This document shows positions 18,509 through 28,099 of a stretch of 64,000 bases of DNA, one piece after another. Both the position numbers and the translations under genes were made by a program. Source of the DNA: CAWATZ01 sp963784995 (GTDB taxonomy: Bacteria > Planctomycetota > Planctomycetia > Gemmatales > Gemmataceae); the NCBI GenBank assembly GCA_963784995.1, contig CAWATZ010000007.1, forward strand, positions 310,001 through 374,000, given 5' to 3'. Every line of letters starts with the position of its first letter. The stretch's first letter is position 1. The notes beneath the pieces were generated by a model. That model was not told the origin of the DNA, searched no databases, and saw nothing but the letters and a program-made list of their open reading frames with translations.

Positions 18509-19381
18509 ATGGCCGAATCGTTCTCCAGGAATTTGCAAATCTGGGATGGTTGGGCGCCGCTGGTCAAGAACGCGACGCTGGCCAGCGGAGAGCGGTCCCC
18601 TTGCGCCCATCCCGCGGAGTTGGCCGAGCACTACTTCGCCACCGAGACCCTCTTTCGCCGCTCCCGTTCGCAAGAAGGGGCACAAGCGTTCAGTTTGCAG
18701 TGGTTCCTGGAAATCGAGTCGGTCCGTCACGGCCGGCATCACTGGCTGCCGCGGTTGCTGGAATTCACCAAGCACCGGGGGGATCGGCTGCTGGGCCTGG
18801 GCCCGGGGCTGGGCACCGATTGGATCGCCTACGCCCAGCATGGGGCCGAGGTCCTCACCTGCAGTCCCACCGTGGAACAGCGCAGCCTGGTCCAGCGCAA
18901 CTTTGAGCTGCGCGGTCTGTCCGGTCAGTTTCTCCACAGTCCGCCTGCGACTCTGCCCCTGGAACCGGCGTCCATCGACGTGGTTTGCCTGAGCAGCTTG
19001 CTCCAGCCCGAAGTCGATCCGGGGGCGGTGATTGAGGAGGTGTACCGGGTGCTGAAGCCCGGCGGGAAAGTCCTGGCCCTGACCCGGAGCTACTACGATG
19101 CCGATTACTGGTGCTACCGCTGGCTGCCGTGGGGACGCTGGTTGAAGCCAAGCCCCTCCCCGGCCGACCGCGCCAGCAGTTACAAGGCCAGCAAGGTCCG
19201 CCGGCTTTTTGGCCAGTTCAACGAACAGTCGATCTACAAGCGCCACCTGCGCCGTTCCGACGTGCCGCACCTGTGGCGCTGGCTGCCGTTGCCCTTGCTG
19301 GAGCGGCTGATGGGCAAGCTCCTGATCCTCAAGGCGTTCAAGCCGCTCAGCAGCGCCATCTCGCCTCCCCTGGCCGCGTAA
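18509..19381 (+). CDS. Class I SAM-dependent methyltransferase
   Basis: A 290-residue protein with a Methyltransf_11-type core. Motif I appears as DRLLGLGPGLGTDWIAYA near residue 90, where a variant GLGPGLG replaces the usual E/D-G-G-G. A later motif is DVVCLSSLLQ, and the post-core motif is EEVYRVLKPGGKVLAL. The start at 18509 has AAGGA eight bases upstream; the ATG at 18500 overlaps that site. The C-terminal third (WLPWGRWLKP onward) resembles small-molecule or lipid-type methyltransferases. Substrate unknown. It is divergent from the GTPase pair and ends at a strong hairpin. Confidence 0.75.
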   Translation: MAESFSRNLQIWDGWAPLVKNATLASGERSPCAHPAELAEHYFATETLFRRSRSQEGAQAFSLQWFLEIESVRHGRHHWLPRLLEFTKHRGDRLLGLGPGLGTDWIAYAQHGAEVLTCSPTVEQRSLVQRNFELRGLSGQFLHSPPATLPLEPASIDVVCLSSLLQPEVDPGAVIEEVYRVLKPGGKVLALTRSYYDADYWCYRWLPWGRWLKPSPSPADRASSYKASKVRRLFGQFNEQSIYKRHLRRSDVPHLWRWLPLPLLERLMGKLLILKAFKPLSSAISPPLAA

Positions 19382-19389
19382 CAAAGCAA

Positions 19390-19422
19390 ACGGGCTCGTG
19401 AGGCATCGCCTCACGAGCCCGT
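19390..19422 (+). terminator. Hairpin after methyltransferase gene
   Basis: A perfect 15-bp stem ACGGGCTCGTGAGGC with a 3-base loop begins eight bases after the stop codon. There is no T-run, so it may block or protect the mRNA end instead of acting as a classical intrinsic terminator. Confidence 0.55.
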
Positions 19423-19436
19423 GACAAGGCAAAAGA

Positions 19437-19502
19437 TCGAGGTAGTGGCTCCCAGCGCGAGATGGAAACCCAACGCGAGTCTCCACCCAGCCACTACCTC
19501 GA
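19437..19502. repeat. 14-bp inverted repeat with 38-base loop
   Basis: TCGAGGTAGTGGCT (19437-19450) is perfectly repeated in inverse at 19489-19502. It follows the terminator hairpin and precedes the LigD-like gene. No ORF lies inside. Confidence 0.6.
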
Positions 19503-19731
19503 GAGCTTGCTGCGGATTGGAGCCACAGCATTACAACTGTAGACGACCTGCTTCGGGCCAGCAAGAAGCCGCATGAACCTTTCCCGTGAATTTCCCCGGA
19601 TCCGGAGAGGATTGTAACACCTGGAGAGGTTGACACTGTTGCACCGGATCGGCGAGGATGGCAGGGCCGGAGGATGCAGGCAACCTGATGTTTTGCCCTT
19701 GACTCCGCTTTCCCATTCCCCCAGTGGTGCC

Positions 19732-20079
19732 ATGCCGCGCTTTGTGATCCTCGAACACGACCATCCGTTCCTGCACTGGGACCTGATGCTGGAGTGCGGT
19801 GCGGTGCTGCGTACCTGGCGGCTGCTGTCTCTCCCGAGACCCGGCGAAGGCTGGGCCGAGGCTGCCTTCGATCATCGGTTGCTCTACCTCTCCTACGAAG
19901 GACCGATCAGCGGCAACCGGGGCACGGTGAGACGCTGGGAGAGCGGGGAGTTCGACTTCCACCAGGACGGGCCGGACTGCGTTCAGGTGCAGTTGCGTGG
20001 GACTCGGCTGCAGGGCCTGCTGCAGTTGCGCAGGCAAGAGGCAGGCCGCTGGTTGGTTTACTGGCAGCCACGGGATTGA
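19732..20079 (+). CDS. Stand-alone LigD 3'-phosphoesterase-like domain protein
   Basis: A 115-residue protein resembling the phosphoesterase module of bacterial DNA ligase D: RFVILEHDHPFLHWDLMLE contains the two spaced histidines and the DLxLE motif, and GNRGTVRRWESGEFDF corresponds to the conserved GxGTVxxWDxGxY segment. In LigD this domain trims 3'-phosphate and ribonucleotide ends during end joining. Free-standing versions exist in bacteria and archaea. No Ku or ligase gene is in the window. The ATG at 19732 lacks a strong ribosome site. Confidence 0.75.
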   Translation: MPRFVILEHDHPFLHWDLMLECGAVLRTWRLLSLPRPGEGWAEAAFDHRLLYLSYEGPISGNRGTVRRWESGEFDFHQDGPDCVQVQLRGTRLQGLLQLRRQEAGRWLVYWQPRD

Positions 20080-20095
20080 TTGACCGCTGCTGACT

Positions 20096-20812
20096 TCAAG
20101 GCAGGATGGGGACAGTCGGAGTGCGGACCGGTGCGGAATCGGTGAAACGGCCGCGAATGGTGATGTAACCCGGTTCCGGTTGCACGGCCAGCAACTCGAT
20201 GGTGGGTTTGGGCTTGTCGTCCTGGAAGCGAAGTACGGCCACGGGATGACCGCTTTGCTGGTCGCGATACCAGGTCACGCCGATGCCCTTGTCTCCGCCC
20301 TTGGCGAATTCGGAAATCTTCTCCAGCACAGAGCGCGTCGAGATCGGCAGCGCCCCGGCGTGGAACCCTTCCAACTCCAGGACCAGGACGTTGCGTTCCT
20401 GCGGCACCAACCACAGACGCAGGTCAATGCAGATCACCGTGCTGAACAGGCCGCTGCCGTAGCGAAAGGCCAGGTGAATCCGTTCGTTGTCGAAGGCGAC
20501 GCGGGGGTCGCTGACGTGCCCATCGGGAAGCGAGCGGGCCTCGAAGCCGCCCTCGCGAAAACCCTCTTGCAGGTAGCTGTTGATCTGGACGTCAGAAAAG
20601 TGGGCATACCACTCCGGCTCGGCCGTATCCCAAAGACCGGCAAATTCGGTCACGAACTCCTGGGCCGTGACCTTGCGCGACTCGCCGGGCGGCAGCGAGG
20701 CCAGCTTGTACCAGCGGTACTGGTAACGCAGCAAGCCGACCAGGACCGTGGCCAGCAGGCCCACGCCCAGAAGCAAGCAACTGACCGTGACAATAACCGA
20801 TCGAAGGCTCAT
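20096..20812 (-). CDS. Membrane-anchored protein of unknown function
   Basis: A 238-residue protein that starts with one membrane segment (VIVTVSCLLLGVGLLATVLVGLL) followed by LRYQYRWYKLASLPPGESRKVTAQEFVTEF. The remaining 200 residues look globular and exported. No catalytic motif is visible. It converges on the LigD-like gene with a 16-bp gap and is separated from the ABC ATPase gene by a 35-bp-arm palindrome. Confidence 0.6.
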   Translation of the reverse strand: MSLRSVIVTVSCLLLGVGLLATVLVGLLRYQYRWYKLASLPPGESRKVTAQEFVTEFAGLWDTAEPEWYAHFSDVQINSYLQEGFREGGFEARSLPDGHVSDPRVAFDNERIHLAFRYGSGLFSTVICIDLRLWLVPQERNVLVLELEGFHAGALPISTRSVLEKISEFAKGGDKGIGVTWYRDQQSGHPVAVLRFQDDKPKPTIELLAVQPEPGYITIRGRFTDSAPVRTPTVPILP

Positions 20813-20940
20813 GACCCGTCTCACGCGGAAAGGATCGGACCAGCCACGGTGTCGGGTCGAGAGGTGCAAGGAGGGGGTTTCTTAGCGTCCCGAGCGGTCG
20901 GGGTCAACGCCAAGGATCTACTGGGATGCGCCTCATTGCC

Positions 20941-21015
20941 GAGCCGCGCACGCAGCGCAGCGGAGTAAGCGGCCTGCAAGAGGCCGCTTACTCCGCTGCG
21001 CTGCGTGCGCGGCTC
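20941..21015. repeat. Perfect 35-bp-arm palindrome
   Basis: Arms 20941-20975 and 20981-21015 are exact reverse complements with a 5-base loop (GCAAG). It sits in the promoter region between divergent genes, so it is not a simple terminator. Core GCAGCGCAGCGGAGTAAGCG is unrelated to the 127-bp elements. Confidence 0.9.
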
Positions 21016-21078
21016 AGCAGCATTGTGGTGCTTTTTAACCTACACTTGCACAGATTCCGACACCCAGGGACCACGTGC

Positions 21079-21936
21079 GTGACCACCGACCCGATCCTCC
21101 GCCTGCACCAGCTGACCGTCCGCTATGGCCGGTTCGTGGCCGTCGATCACCTCGACCTGGAACTGCACCAGGGCGAACTGTTTGGCCTGCTCGGTCCCAA
21201 TGGAGCGGGCAAGAGCAGCACCCTGCGCGTGCTGATCGGCCAGCGTCAGCCCAGCGGCGGCCAGGTCACCGTTCTCGGCCGGGACGTGGTCCGCGACTGG
21301 CACGCGGTCAAACCGCTGTTCGGGTACGTTCCGGATCGCGAGAACCATTTCGAGGAGTTCACCGGACGACGCAACTTGCAGCTATTTGCCGGGTTGTATC
21401 GCGTGAATTCGGACCGCATTCAGGAGTGCCTGGAGCTGGTGGAGCTGGACGAGGTGGCCGACCTGGTCGTGCGCGGCTACTCGCTGGGGATGCGCCGCAA
21501 GCTGCTGCTGGCCCGGGCTTTGCTGCACCGGCCCAGGCTGCTTTACCTCGACGAACCCAGCGCCAACCTGGACATTCACTCAACCGAGGTGGTGCATCGC
21601 ATCCTGCGCCGGCTGGTTGCCGAGGGCGTCACGGTCTTGCTGACCACGCACAACATGCAGGAAGTGGAAGACATCTGCGATCGGGTCGCCATCCTCTGCC
21701 GCGGCCGGCTGGTCGCTCTGGATTCGCCCCTGCACCTCCGGCAGCAGCACGTCGAACACAAGGTCGATGTCATCCTGACCAGCGGACAGCGCTGCACCTT
21801 CGACCTGGAAAGCACGGCAGGGCGGACGGAACTGGCCCAGCAAGTCTCGATTGGGGCCATCGCCAGCTTGCAAACACGCGAGTTTGACTTTCATCAGGTG
21901 TTTCTGAAACTGACCGGGACGCGCTTCGGGGAATGA
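21079..21936 (+). CDS. ABC transporter ATP-binding protein
   Basis: A 285-residue ABC ATPase: Walker A GPNGAGKSS, signature YSLGMRRKLLLARAL, Walker B LLYLDEPSANLD, and H-loop LLTTHNMQEVE. The closest general type is the CcmA/NatA class, which pairs with an ABC-2 permease for export. No permease gene follows; the next gene is 660 bp away. GTG 21079 is taken as start because upstream codons lie in the palindrome. Its partner and substrate are unknown. Confidence 0.85.
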   Translation: MTTDPILRLHQLTVRYGRFVAVDHLDLELHQGELFGLLGPNGAGKSSTLRVLIGQRQPSGGQVTVLGRDVVRDWHAVKPLFGYVPDRENHFEEFTGRRNLQLFAGLYRVNSDRIQECLELVELDEVADLVVRGYSLGMRRKLLLARALLHRPRLLYLDEPSANLDIHSTEVVHRILRRLVAEGVTVLLTTHNMQEVEDICDRVAILCRGRLVALDSPLHLRQQHVEHKVDVILTSGQRCTFDLESTAGRTELAQQVSIGAIASLQTREFDFHQVFLKLTGTRFGE

Positions 21937-22600
21937 GCCGGATTTCAGGTTTTTTTGTCGGGAACGCACTTTTTTTGATGAGAGCGCTTGCAATTGATGA
22001 AAAATCGATTAAAAAAGAGAAGTGGCGGCACGGGGCAAAGCCAGGACTCGCAAACTGGCTCAACCCCGTGCCCGGTGTGGGAAGGATTGAAGGGAAGGAC
22101 TCGGTCGTGTGTTGAAGGTTGGGACTCGCAACCAACCTTCACTCCTCACCTAAAGCAACCGCTGTGCCAGATCCTTTCCCACACCCTTTTTCTTTCCTGT
22201 CTACTCCGTAAGTCCCCATTCTAGCAAGACTTCGGTAAGCAACTCATTTTCCGCACAATCAGCGTTTCCCTCAGTTTGCCCGCAAGCAGGAACCGGGAGT
22301 GTGCATTTCCACCGCAATCGGCTGGCTGATCTTGCGGCGATTGATCGATTTCGCTGCATTGCTCGATTTTGCCACGTGGGCAGAGCCATGCCCGGGGGCC
22401 AGCATGCCCTTTCCCGGGAGGCGGGCTCCGCGTTTCCTGGCGCCGGTGGGGCAAAATCCCGAAAATCGATAAATCCGACAAAATCCTTGTTCCGGCACCG
22501 CGGCCGACTTAGAATCCACTTCGCCGACGGCCCGGGACCGCGGGAGCCCCCCAAAGTCCCCGGGCCCACTTTGACCACTCTGCACAAGGGAGGCTCCGAA
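21937..22600. other. Gene-free stretch before the molybdenum hydroxylase operon
   Basis: The first part is A/T-rich (runs such as GGTTTTTTTGTC at 21948 and GATTAAAAAAGAG at 22007), unlike its surroundings, and may hold a terminator for the ABC gene and a promoter. The second part contains several ATCGAT-centred motifs (22336-22470). A ribosome site AAGGGAGGC ends the region. I see no convincing gene. Confidence 0.5.
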
Positions 22601-23230
22601 ATGAGCGACACACCAGGACGCAGCGGCAGCTCGGGCCTGTCGCGGCGCGACTTCCTGCGCGGCTCGGGAGCAGCGGCGGCCGCCACCGCCCTGGCTCCGG
22701 TCCCGCTGCCGGGAAGCAGCGCGGCCGCCGAAGCCGACAAGGGGGCGGTGGCCTTCGGCCCCGGTCCCGTCAAGATCACCCTCAACGTCAACGGCACCGA
22801 CCAGACCACCCAGGTCGAGCCGCGCGTCACCCTGCTCGACGCCCTGCGCAACTATCTCGACGTCACCGGCTGCAAGCGCGTCTGCGACCGCGGCACTTGC
22901 GGCGCCTGCACCGTGATGGTGGACGGCAAGCCGATCTACTCCTGCACCATGCTGGCCCTGGAGGCCCAGGGCAAGAAGGTCCGCACGGCCGAGTCGCTGA
23001 TCGATGGCGGCAAGCTGGACGCGGTGCCGGCCGCCTTCGTCCAGGCGGATGCCCAGCAGTGCGGCTTCTGCACGCCGGGCTTTGTCGTTGCCCTCCGAGC
23101 GGCGCTGGACAAGAACCCCAAGGCGACTCCCGCCGAGATCGTGGACGCCCTCAGCGGCAACATCTGCCGCTGCGGCACCTACGAGCAGATGCGGCACGCC
23201 GTTGAAGCGCTTTGCAAGAAAGGAGCGTGA
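22601..23230 (+). CDS. Tat-exported [2Fe-2S] subunit of xanthine dehydrogenase family
   Basis: A 209-residue protein with a twin-arginine signal (LSRRDFLRGSGAAAAA) and then the small iron-sulfur subunit fold. The plant-type 2Fe-2S cluster ligands are in CKRVCDRGTCGACTV and C in PIYSC; the second cluster ligands are in CGFCTPG and CRCG. Such subunits pass electrons from a molybdenum-cofactor subunit to FAD or to an external acceptor. A ribosome site (AAGGGAGG) is well placed. The next gene starts three bases after the stop. The Tat signal suggests the complex works in the periplasm, as in isoquinoline 1-oxidoreductase-like enzymes. Confidence 0.85.
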   Translation: MSDTPGRSGSSGLSRRDFLRGSGAAAAATALAPVPLPGSSAAAEADKGAVAFGPGPVKITLNVNGTDQTTQVEPRVTLLDALRNYLDVTGCKRVCDRGTCGACTVMVDGKPIYSCTMLALEAQGKKVRTAESLIDGGKLDAVPAAFVQADAQQCGFCTPGFVVALRAALDKNPKATPAEIVDALSGNICRCGTYEQMRHAVEALCKKGA

Positions 23231-23233
23231 CCC

Positions 23234-25496
23234 ATGCAGGATACCCCGAAACCGGCCGGTACGTCCTGGCCCAAGAAGCGGCGCCTGATCGGCACCAAGG
23301 TCTCCCGGCTGGACGGCCCCGCCAAGGCCACCGGCAAGGCCCGCTACAGCTTCGACATCAACCGCCCCGGCATGCTGTACGGCATGATCCTGCGGTCGCC
23401 CTACGCCCACGCCAAAATCACTTCCATTGATACGTCCGACGCCGAGAAGAGTCCCGGCGTCAAGGCGGTTCACCTGATCGTCAAGGAAGGCGGCGAGGTG
23501 TACTACGCGGGCGATGAAATCCTCGGCCTCGCCGCCGATACCGAGGAGCATGCTCACGACGCCCTCCGCAAGGTCAAGATCGGCTATCAGCAACTCCCCT
23601 TCCTGGTCAAGGAAGAGGACGCGCTCAACCAGAACCTGAAGACGGTGCCGCCGGTCGGCCCCAAGAAGGAAACCAGCAACGTCCGGCCGCCCATCGAAGG
23701 CTCCACCGACAATGTCGAGGACGGCTTCAAGAAAGCCGACGCCGTGGTGGAAGGCACCTACGGCCTGCCGGTGATCATCCACCAGTGTCTGGAATCGCAC
23801 GGGCTGGTGGCCGAGTGGGACAAGGAGGGCGGTCTGACCGTGTGGGCCTCGACGCAGGCCGTGACGGGCACGGCCCAGGCGCTGGCCCGCTACTTCTCGC
23901 AGAAGGGGATGGACCTGCCGGAAACCAAGGTCAAGTGCATCACGCACTACATGGGTGGCGGCTTCGGCAGCAAGTTCGGACCCGACATCCAGGGAACCGT
24001 GGCTGCCGAGCTGGCCCTCAAGGCGAAAGCCCCCGTCAAGCTGATGCTCGACCGCTACGAGGAGATCGTGGCGGCCGGCAATCGGCCCTCGGCCTTCGGC
24101 AAGGTCAAGATCGCCGGGACCAAGGACGGCACCGTTACTGCTTACGAAGTTGACAGTTACGGCACTCCCGGCTTCCGCGGCGGCGCCACGGTCGGCCCGC
24201 TGCCGTACGTCTATCCCTTCGAGAACAAGCGCAAGCACGTGGTCGTTTTGCTCAACACCGGCGGCCAGCGGGCCATGCGGGCCCCGGGCCATCCGCAGAG
24301 CTGCTACCTGACCGATAGCGCCGTCGATGACCTGGCCGCCAAGCTGGGGCTCGATCCGATGGTGGTCCGGCTCAAGAACCTGCCGAAGAACGACGCCAAC
24401 GCGGTCCAGAAGTTCCCGCTGTCGTACCCGGCCCTGCGCAACACGATCTACACCAAGCAGATCGAACTGGCCGCGGAAATGTCCGGCTGGAAGAAGATGT
24501 GGCATCCGCCGGGCAAGGGCGGCAAGGGGCCGATCAAGCATGGCATCGGCATGGCCCTGCACACCTGGGGCGGCCAGGCCAGCCCGCAGCAGCAACGAAT
24601 GCACCGTGATCATCAGCCAGGACGGCTCGGTCACCGCCCAGACCTCGACCCAGGACCTGGGCACGGGCCAGCGGACGGTGACGGCCGTGGTCGCCGCCGA
24701 GATCCTGGGACTGGAGCCGGGCCAGATCCACGTCGCACCTGGGCGAGAGCCCGTACGGCAAATCGACCGGCTCGGGCGGCAGCACCACCTGCCCGTCGCA
24801 GTCCCCCGCGACCCTGCGGGCGGCCACGGCGGCCCGGGACGACCTGTTCGCCAAGATCGCCGGCAAGCTCAAAGCCAAACCCGAGGACCTGACCATCGAG
24901 CCGGGCAAGGTCGTGGACACGGCCCAGAAGAAATCGTGGACCTGGAAGGAAGCCTGTGCCCGGCTGGGCATGGATCAGGCCAAGGGCACCGGCGTCTGGA
25001 CCTTTGCCGAGTCCGCCAAGCCGGAGAATGCCGGCGTCTCCAACGTCGGCGTCGGCGGCGTGCAGGTGGCCGAGGTGCTGGTGGATACCGAGACCGGCCA
25101 GGTCCGCGTGCACGCGGATCGTGGCCGTGCAGGATTGCGGTCTGATCGTCGATAAGCTGACCTGGGAATCGCAGGTGGCCGGCGGCGTGATCATGGGGCT
25201 CAACTACGCTCTGTTCGAGGAGCGGATCATGGACCGCCAGACCGGCCGGCAGGTCAATGCGGACATGGAGTTCTACAAGCTGGGCGGCATCAAGGACATG
25301 CCGAGGATCGACGTCCACATGCATGGACATGCCGGAGCGCGGCGTCATCGGCGTCGGCGAGCCGCCGACGATCTCGACGCACGTGCGCCATCGGCAACGC
25401 CATCTTCAACGCCATCGGCGTCCGCGTGGCGCAACTCCCTTCACACCAGAACGCGTTCTGGCCGCGCTGGCCGGCCGAGGAGGTAAGGGCTCATGA
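23234..25496 (+). pseudogene. Molybdenum-binding subunit of xanthine dehydrogenase family, multiply frameshifted
   Basis: The first 1350 bases are clean and encode the amino half of the large subunit (TKVSRLDGPAKATGKARYSFD; THYMGGGFGSKFGPD; RAMRAPGHPQ). From about 24588 the frame changes repeatedly (near 24588, 24742, 25122, 25330, 25388 and 25430), while the translated segments between breaks keep family motifs: NECTVIISQDGSVTAQTSTQDLGTG, GVGGVQVAEVLVDTETGQVRV, VGEPP, PFTPERVLAAL. Most breaks are single extra bases. Either a bad assembly patch or very recent decay explains this, because no substitution decay is seen. If intact, the enzyme would hydroxylate an aldehyde or N-heterocycle; the substrate is not predictable. 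Confidence 0.75.
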
Positions 25497-26531
25497 AAAA
25501 CTTCACCTACTATCGGCCCGCGACGGCCGAAGACGCGGTCGCCCTGCTGGCCGACCGCTGGGGCACGACCGAGCTGCTGGCCGGCGGCACCGACCTGCTC
25601 GACCTGCAGAAGGAGTACATCGCCCAGCCCGACAAGGTGGTCAGCCTCTCCGGCCTGGCAAGGAGTTCCGCGAGATCAAGGCGATCCCACCGCCAGGAAC
25701 GCAGCCGATGCCCGTGACCATCGGCGCCGGCGTCGACCCTGGCCGAGATCGCCGAGCATCCCGATGCTCAAGAGCTGCCTACCCGGCCCTGACGACCGCG
25801 GCCGGGATGGTCGGCGGACCGCAGATCCGCAACATGGGCACGCTGGGCGGCAACCTGTGCCAGCGCAACCGCTGCTGGTACTTCCGCGACGAGCACGTCC
25901 ACTGCCTGCTCAAGGGCGGCAAGCAGTGCTTTGCCCTGGACGGCGAGAACCGCTATCACGCCATCTTCACCCAGGGGCACAAGTGCGTGATCGTCAACCC
26001 CTCCACGCTGGCCCCGGTGCTGCTCGACTCTGAACGCCAGCGTCGAGGTCCTCGGGCCCAAGGGCAAGCGGACCGTGGAGCTGTCCAGGTTCTTCCAGGC
26101 GCCGACCGGTCCGCAGCGAGCGCGAACACGTCCTGGCTCCGGACGAACTGATCCTGTCGGTCAGCTTTGCCGGCCGGGTGCCGGGTCAAGTCTGGCGCTT
26201 GGCACGGCCAGCTACGAGGTCCGGCACAAGCAGTCGTATGACTGGCCGCTGGTCCAGGCCGCCGTGGCCATTCCGCACAAGGACGGCAAGGTGCAGGACG
26301 TGCGGATCGTGCTGGGCCACGTGGCTCCGATGCCGATCGTCGCCGACGCGTGCGGCCAAGATGCTGGAAGGCAAGGAGATCACGGAGGCGACCGCCACCG
26401 CGGCCGGCGAAACCGCGGCCGAGGGAGCGAAGCCGCTGAGCCAGAACGGCTACAAGGTCAAGCTGGTTGCCGTGGCCGTCAAGCGTGCCCTGCTGACGGC
26501 GGCGGGGCACAAGAAGTACTGGGAAGTGTAA
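25493..26531 (+). pseudogene. FAD-binding subunit of xanthine dehydrogenase family, multiply frameshifted
   Basis: The ATG at 25493 overlaps the end of the large-subunit frame. The start MKNFTYYRPATAEDAV and AGGTDLLDL fit the medium FAD subunit (CoxM/CutM). The sequence GGPQIRNMGTLGGNLCQRNRC matches the FAD and Fe-S-associated loop seen in periplasmic-type subunits, and SYDWPLV is in the C-terminal domain. At least seven frame breaks occur (about 25666, 25735, 25765, 25777, 26033, 26118, 26352), mostly single-base insertions. The strong 28-bp terminator follows at once. Same reading as for the large subunit: sequencing patch or fresh pseudogene. Confidence 0.7.
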
Positions 26532-26541
26532 GTCTCTCCTG

Positions 26542-26612
26542 GGCGAGCGGCGCGGCGTCAGCCCGCCGGGATCGGGAGTCCTTACCGGCGGGCTGACGCC
26601 GCGCCGCTCGCC
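26542..26612 (+). terminator. Strong hairpin terminator of the molybdenum hydroxylase operon
   Basis: Perfect 28-bp arms (26542-26569 and 26585-26612) are followed by GGGATTTTTCTTT, a T-rich tail. It starts 10 bases after the last stop codon. The arm sequence GGCGCGGCGTCAGCCCGCCGG looks like a planctomycete REP-type repeat. Confidence 0.75.
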
Positions 26613-26637
26613 GGGATTTTTCTTTGGGAGCTATGCC

Positions 26638-26859
26638 ATGGCCGACGAAACCAACCGCGGCGAATACAGGCCGCGCTGCCGAAACCTGTCCTGCAAGTCG
26701 ATGATGGTCTTCGGCGAGGACTTCGAGTCCGATCCGGAGTACCAGGAAGGCATGACCGATTTCTGGTGTCTGTGTACGTCCCGGGGCCAGGGGCCCGATG
26801 GCGACGGCGTCTCGCTGTCGCTCTGCTCCGACCCGCAGCGGAGTTGCTTCCGGGAGTAA
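26638..26859 (+). CDS. Small cysteine-rich protein
   Basis: A 73-residue protein with six cysteines (CRNLSC, FWCLC, LSLC and RSC), possibly a zinc-binding fold. GGGAGC lies before the ATG at 26638. No known family is recognised, but the reading frame, codon use and following hairpin support a real gene. Confidence 0.55.
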   Translation: MADETNRGEYRPRCRNLSCKSMMVFGEDFESDPEYQEGMTDFWCLCTSRGQGPDGDGVSLSLCSDPQRSCFRE

Positions 26860-26896
26860 CGAGGGCACTGGAACGATCGCCATTTCTCGAAACGAG

Positions 26897-26917
26897 CCGC
26901 CGGGTTTACCCCGGCGG
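26897..26917 (+). terminator. Intrinsic-terminator-like hairpin
   Basis: CCGCCGGG, loop of about five bases, CCCGGCGG, followed by TCTTGTT. It lies 38 bases after the small cysteine-rich gene and just before the next start. Confidence 0.5.
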
Positions 26918-26940
26918 TCTTGTTACTGGAAACCCAACCC

Positions 26941-28083
26941 ATGAACCGAATGCGAGTCCCAAGGGGTCTTGCCCTCTTCGTGCCGGCCCTCTTCCTGGGC
27001 CTGTGGGGTCTGATTCAGCAAGCGCGGACGGAGCCTCGCTCGCCCGCCGCCAAGGAGCCTCTCAAGATGACTCAGGAACAGGCCTCCCTCTTCGCACGCC
27101 TGGCGCTCAAGGGCATTCAGAAGCAATTCCCCAACAAGCCCGGCCACGTCCTCAACAGCGACACGGACAACAAACTTCCCCGGGAGCTGCATCCAGCCTT
27201 CTACGGCTGTTTCGACTGGCACTCGGCGGTTCACGGCCACTGGATGCTGGTCCGCGTGCTGCGTCTCTTCCCCGAGCTGCCGGAGCGGCAGAAGATCCGC
27301 ACGGTCCTGAACGAGCATCTGACGGCGAAGAACCTCCAGACCGAGGCCGACTACTTTTCCCGGCCGAACACCCAATCGTTCGAGCGCACCTACGGCTGGG
27401 CCTGGCTGCTGAAGCTGGCGGAGGAACTGCACTCCTGGGACGACCCCGACGCTCACCAGTGGTCGAAGAACCTCAAGCCACTGACTAACGTGCTGGTGGA
27501 CCGCTACCTGACGTTCCTTCCCAAGCAGACCTATCCGATCCGCACCGGAGTCCACCCGAACACGGCCTTTGGTCTGGCTTTCGCTCTCGACTATGCCAAG
27601 GCGGTGGATCACAAACCATTGCGTGAGCGGATCGAGGAACGCAGCCGGACCTACTTCGGCAAGGACGCGGGCGCCCCGGCGGCGTGGGAGCCCGATGGGG
27701 CCGACTTCTTCTCGCCGAGCCTGATGGAGGCGGACCTGATGCGGCGCGTGTTGCCGCCGGAAGAGTTCCGCGCCTGGCTGCGGCGCTATCTGCCGGACCT
27801 GGCCAGGGGCGAGCCGAAAAGCCTGTTCACGCCGGCCACGGTGACGGATCGCAGCGACCCGCAGATCGTCCACCTGGACGGACTCAACTTGAGCCGGGCG
27901 TGGTGTTTGCGCAGCATCGCGGCGGCGCTGCCGAAGGACGATCCGGCGCGGAAGGTCCTCGCGGAGTCAGCCCGGCGACACGCCGAGGCGGCGCTGGGCC
28001 ACGTCGCCAGTGGCGACTACGCCGGCGAACACTGGCTGGCATCGTTTGCGGTGTACCTGTTCTCGACGCCGGAACCAGAGTGA
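26941..28083 (+). CDS. Exported DUF2891 family protein
   Basis: A 380-residue protein with a signal peptide (GLALFVPALFLGLWGLI). The body matches the DUF2891 type: AFYGCFDWHSAVHGHWMLVR near residue 90, FERTYGWAWLLKLAEEL near 145, HPNTAFGLAFALDYA near 200, and HLDGLNLSRAWCLRSIAAAL near 310. These alternate in an alpha/alpha-toroid style, so a carbohydrate-related role is plausible; the family has no assigned activity. Start ATG 26941. It ends at a stretch of inverse gene remnants and a tRNA fragment. Confidence 0.75.
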   Translation: MNRMRVPRGLALFVPALFLGLWGLIQQARTEPRSPAAKEPLKMTQEQASLFARLALKGIQKQFPNKPGHVLNSDTDNKLPRELHPAFYGCFDWHSAVHGHWMLVRVLRLFPELPERQKIRTVLNEHLTAKNLQTEADYFSRPNTQSFERTYGWAWLLKLAEELHSWDDPDAHQWSKNLKPLTNVLVDRYLTFLPKQTYPIRTGVHPNTAFGLAFALDYAKAVDHKPLRERIEERSRTYFGKDAGAPAAWEPDGADFFSPSLMEADLMRRVLPPEEFRAWLRRYLPDLARGEPKSLFTPATVTDRSDPQIVHLDGLNLSRAWCLRSIAAALPKDDPARKVLAESARRHAEAALGHVASGDYAGEHWLASFAVYLFSTPEPE

Positions 28084-28099
28084 GAAGGTGCTGTCCGGT

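Noticed and set aside
22271..24664. A 797-codon open frame on the minus strand
   Set aside because: It is antisense to the clean part of the molybdenum hydroxylase operon. High GC gives long antisense frames; the product has no family motifs.
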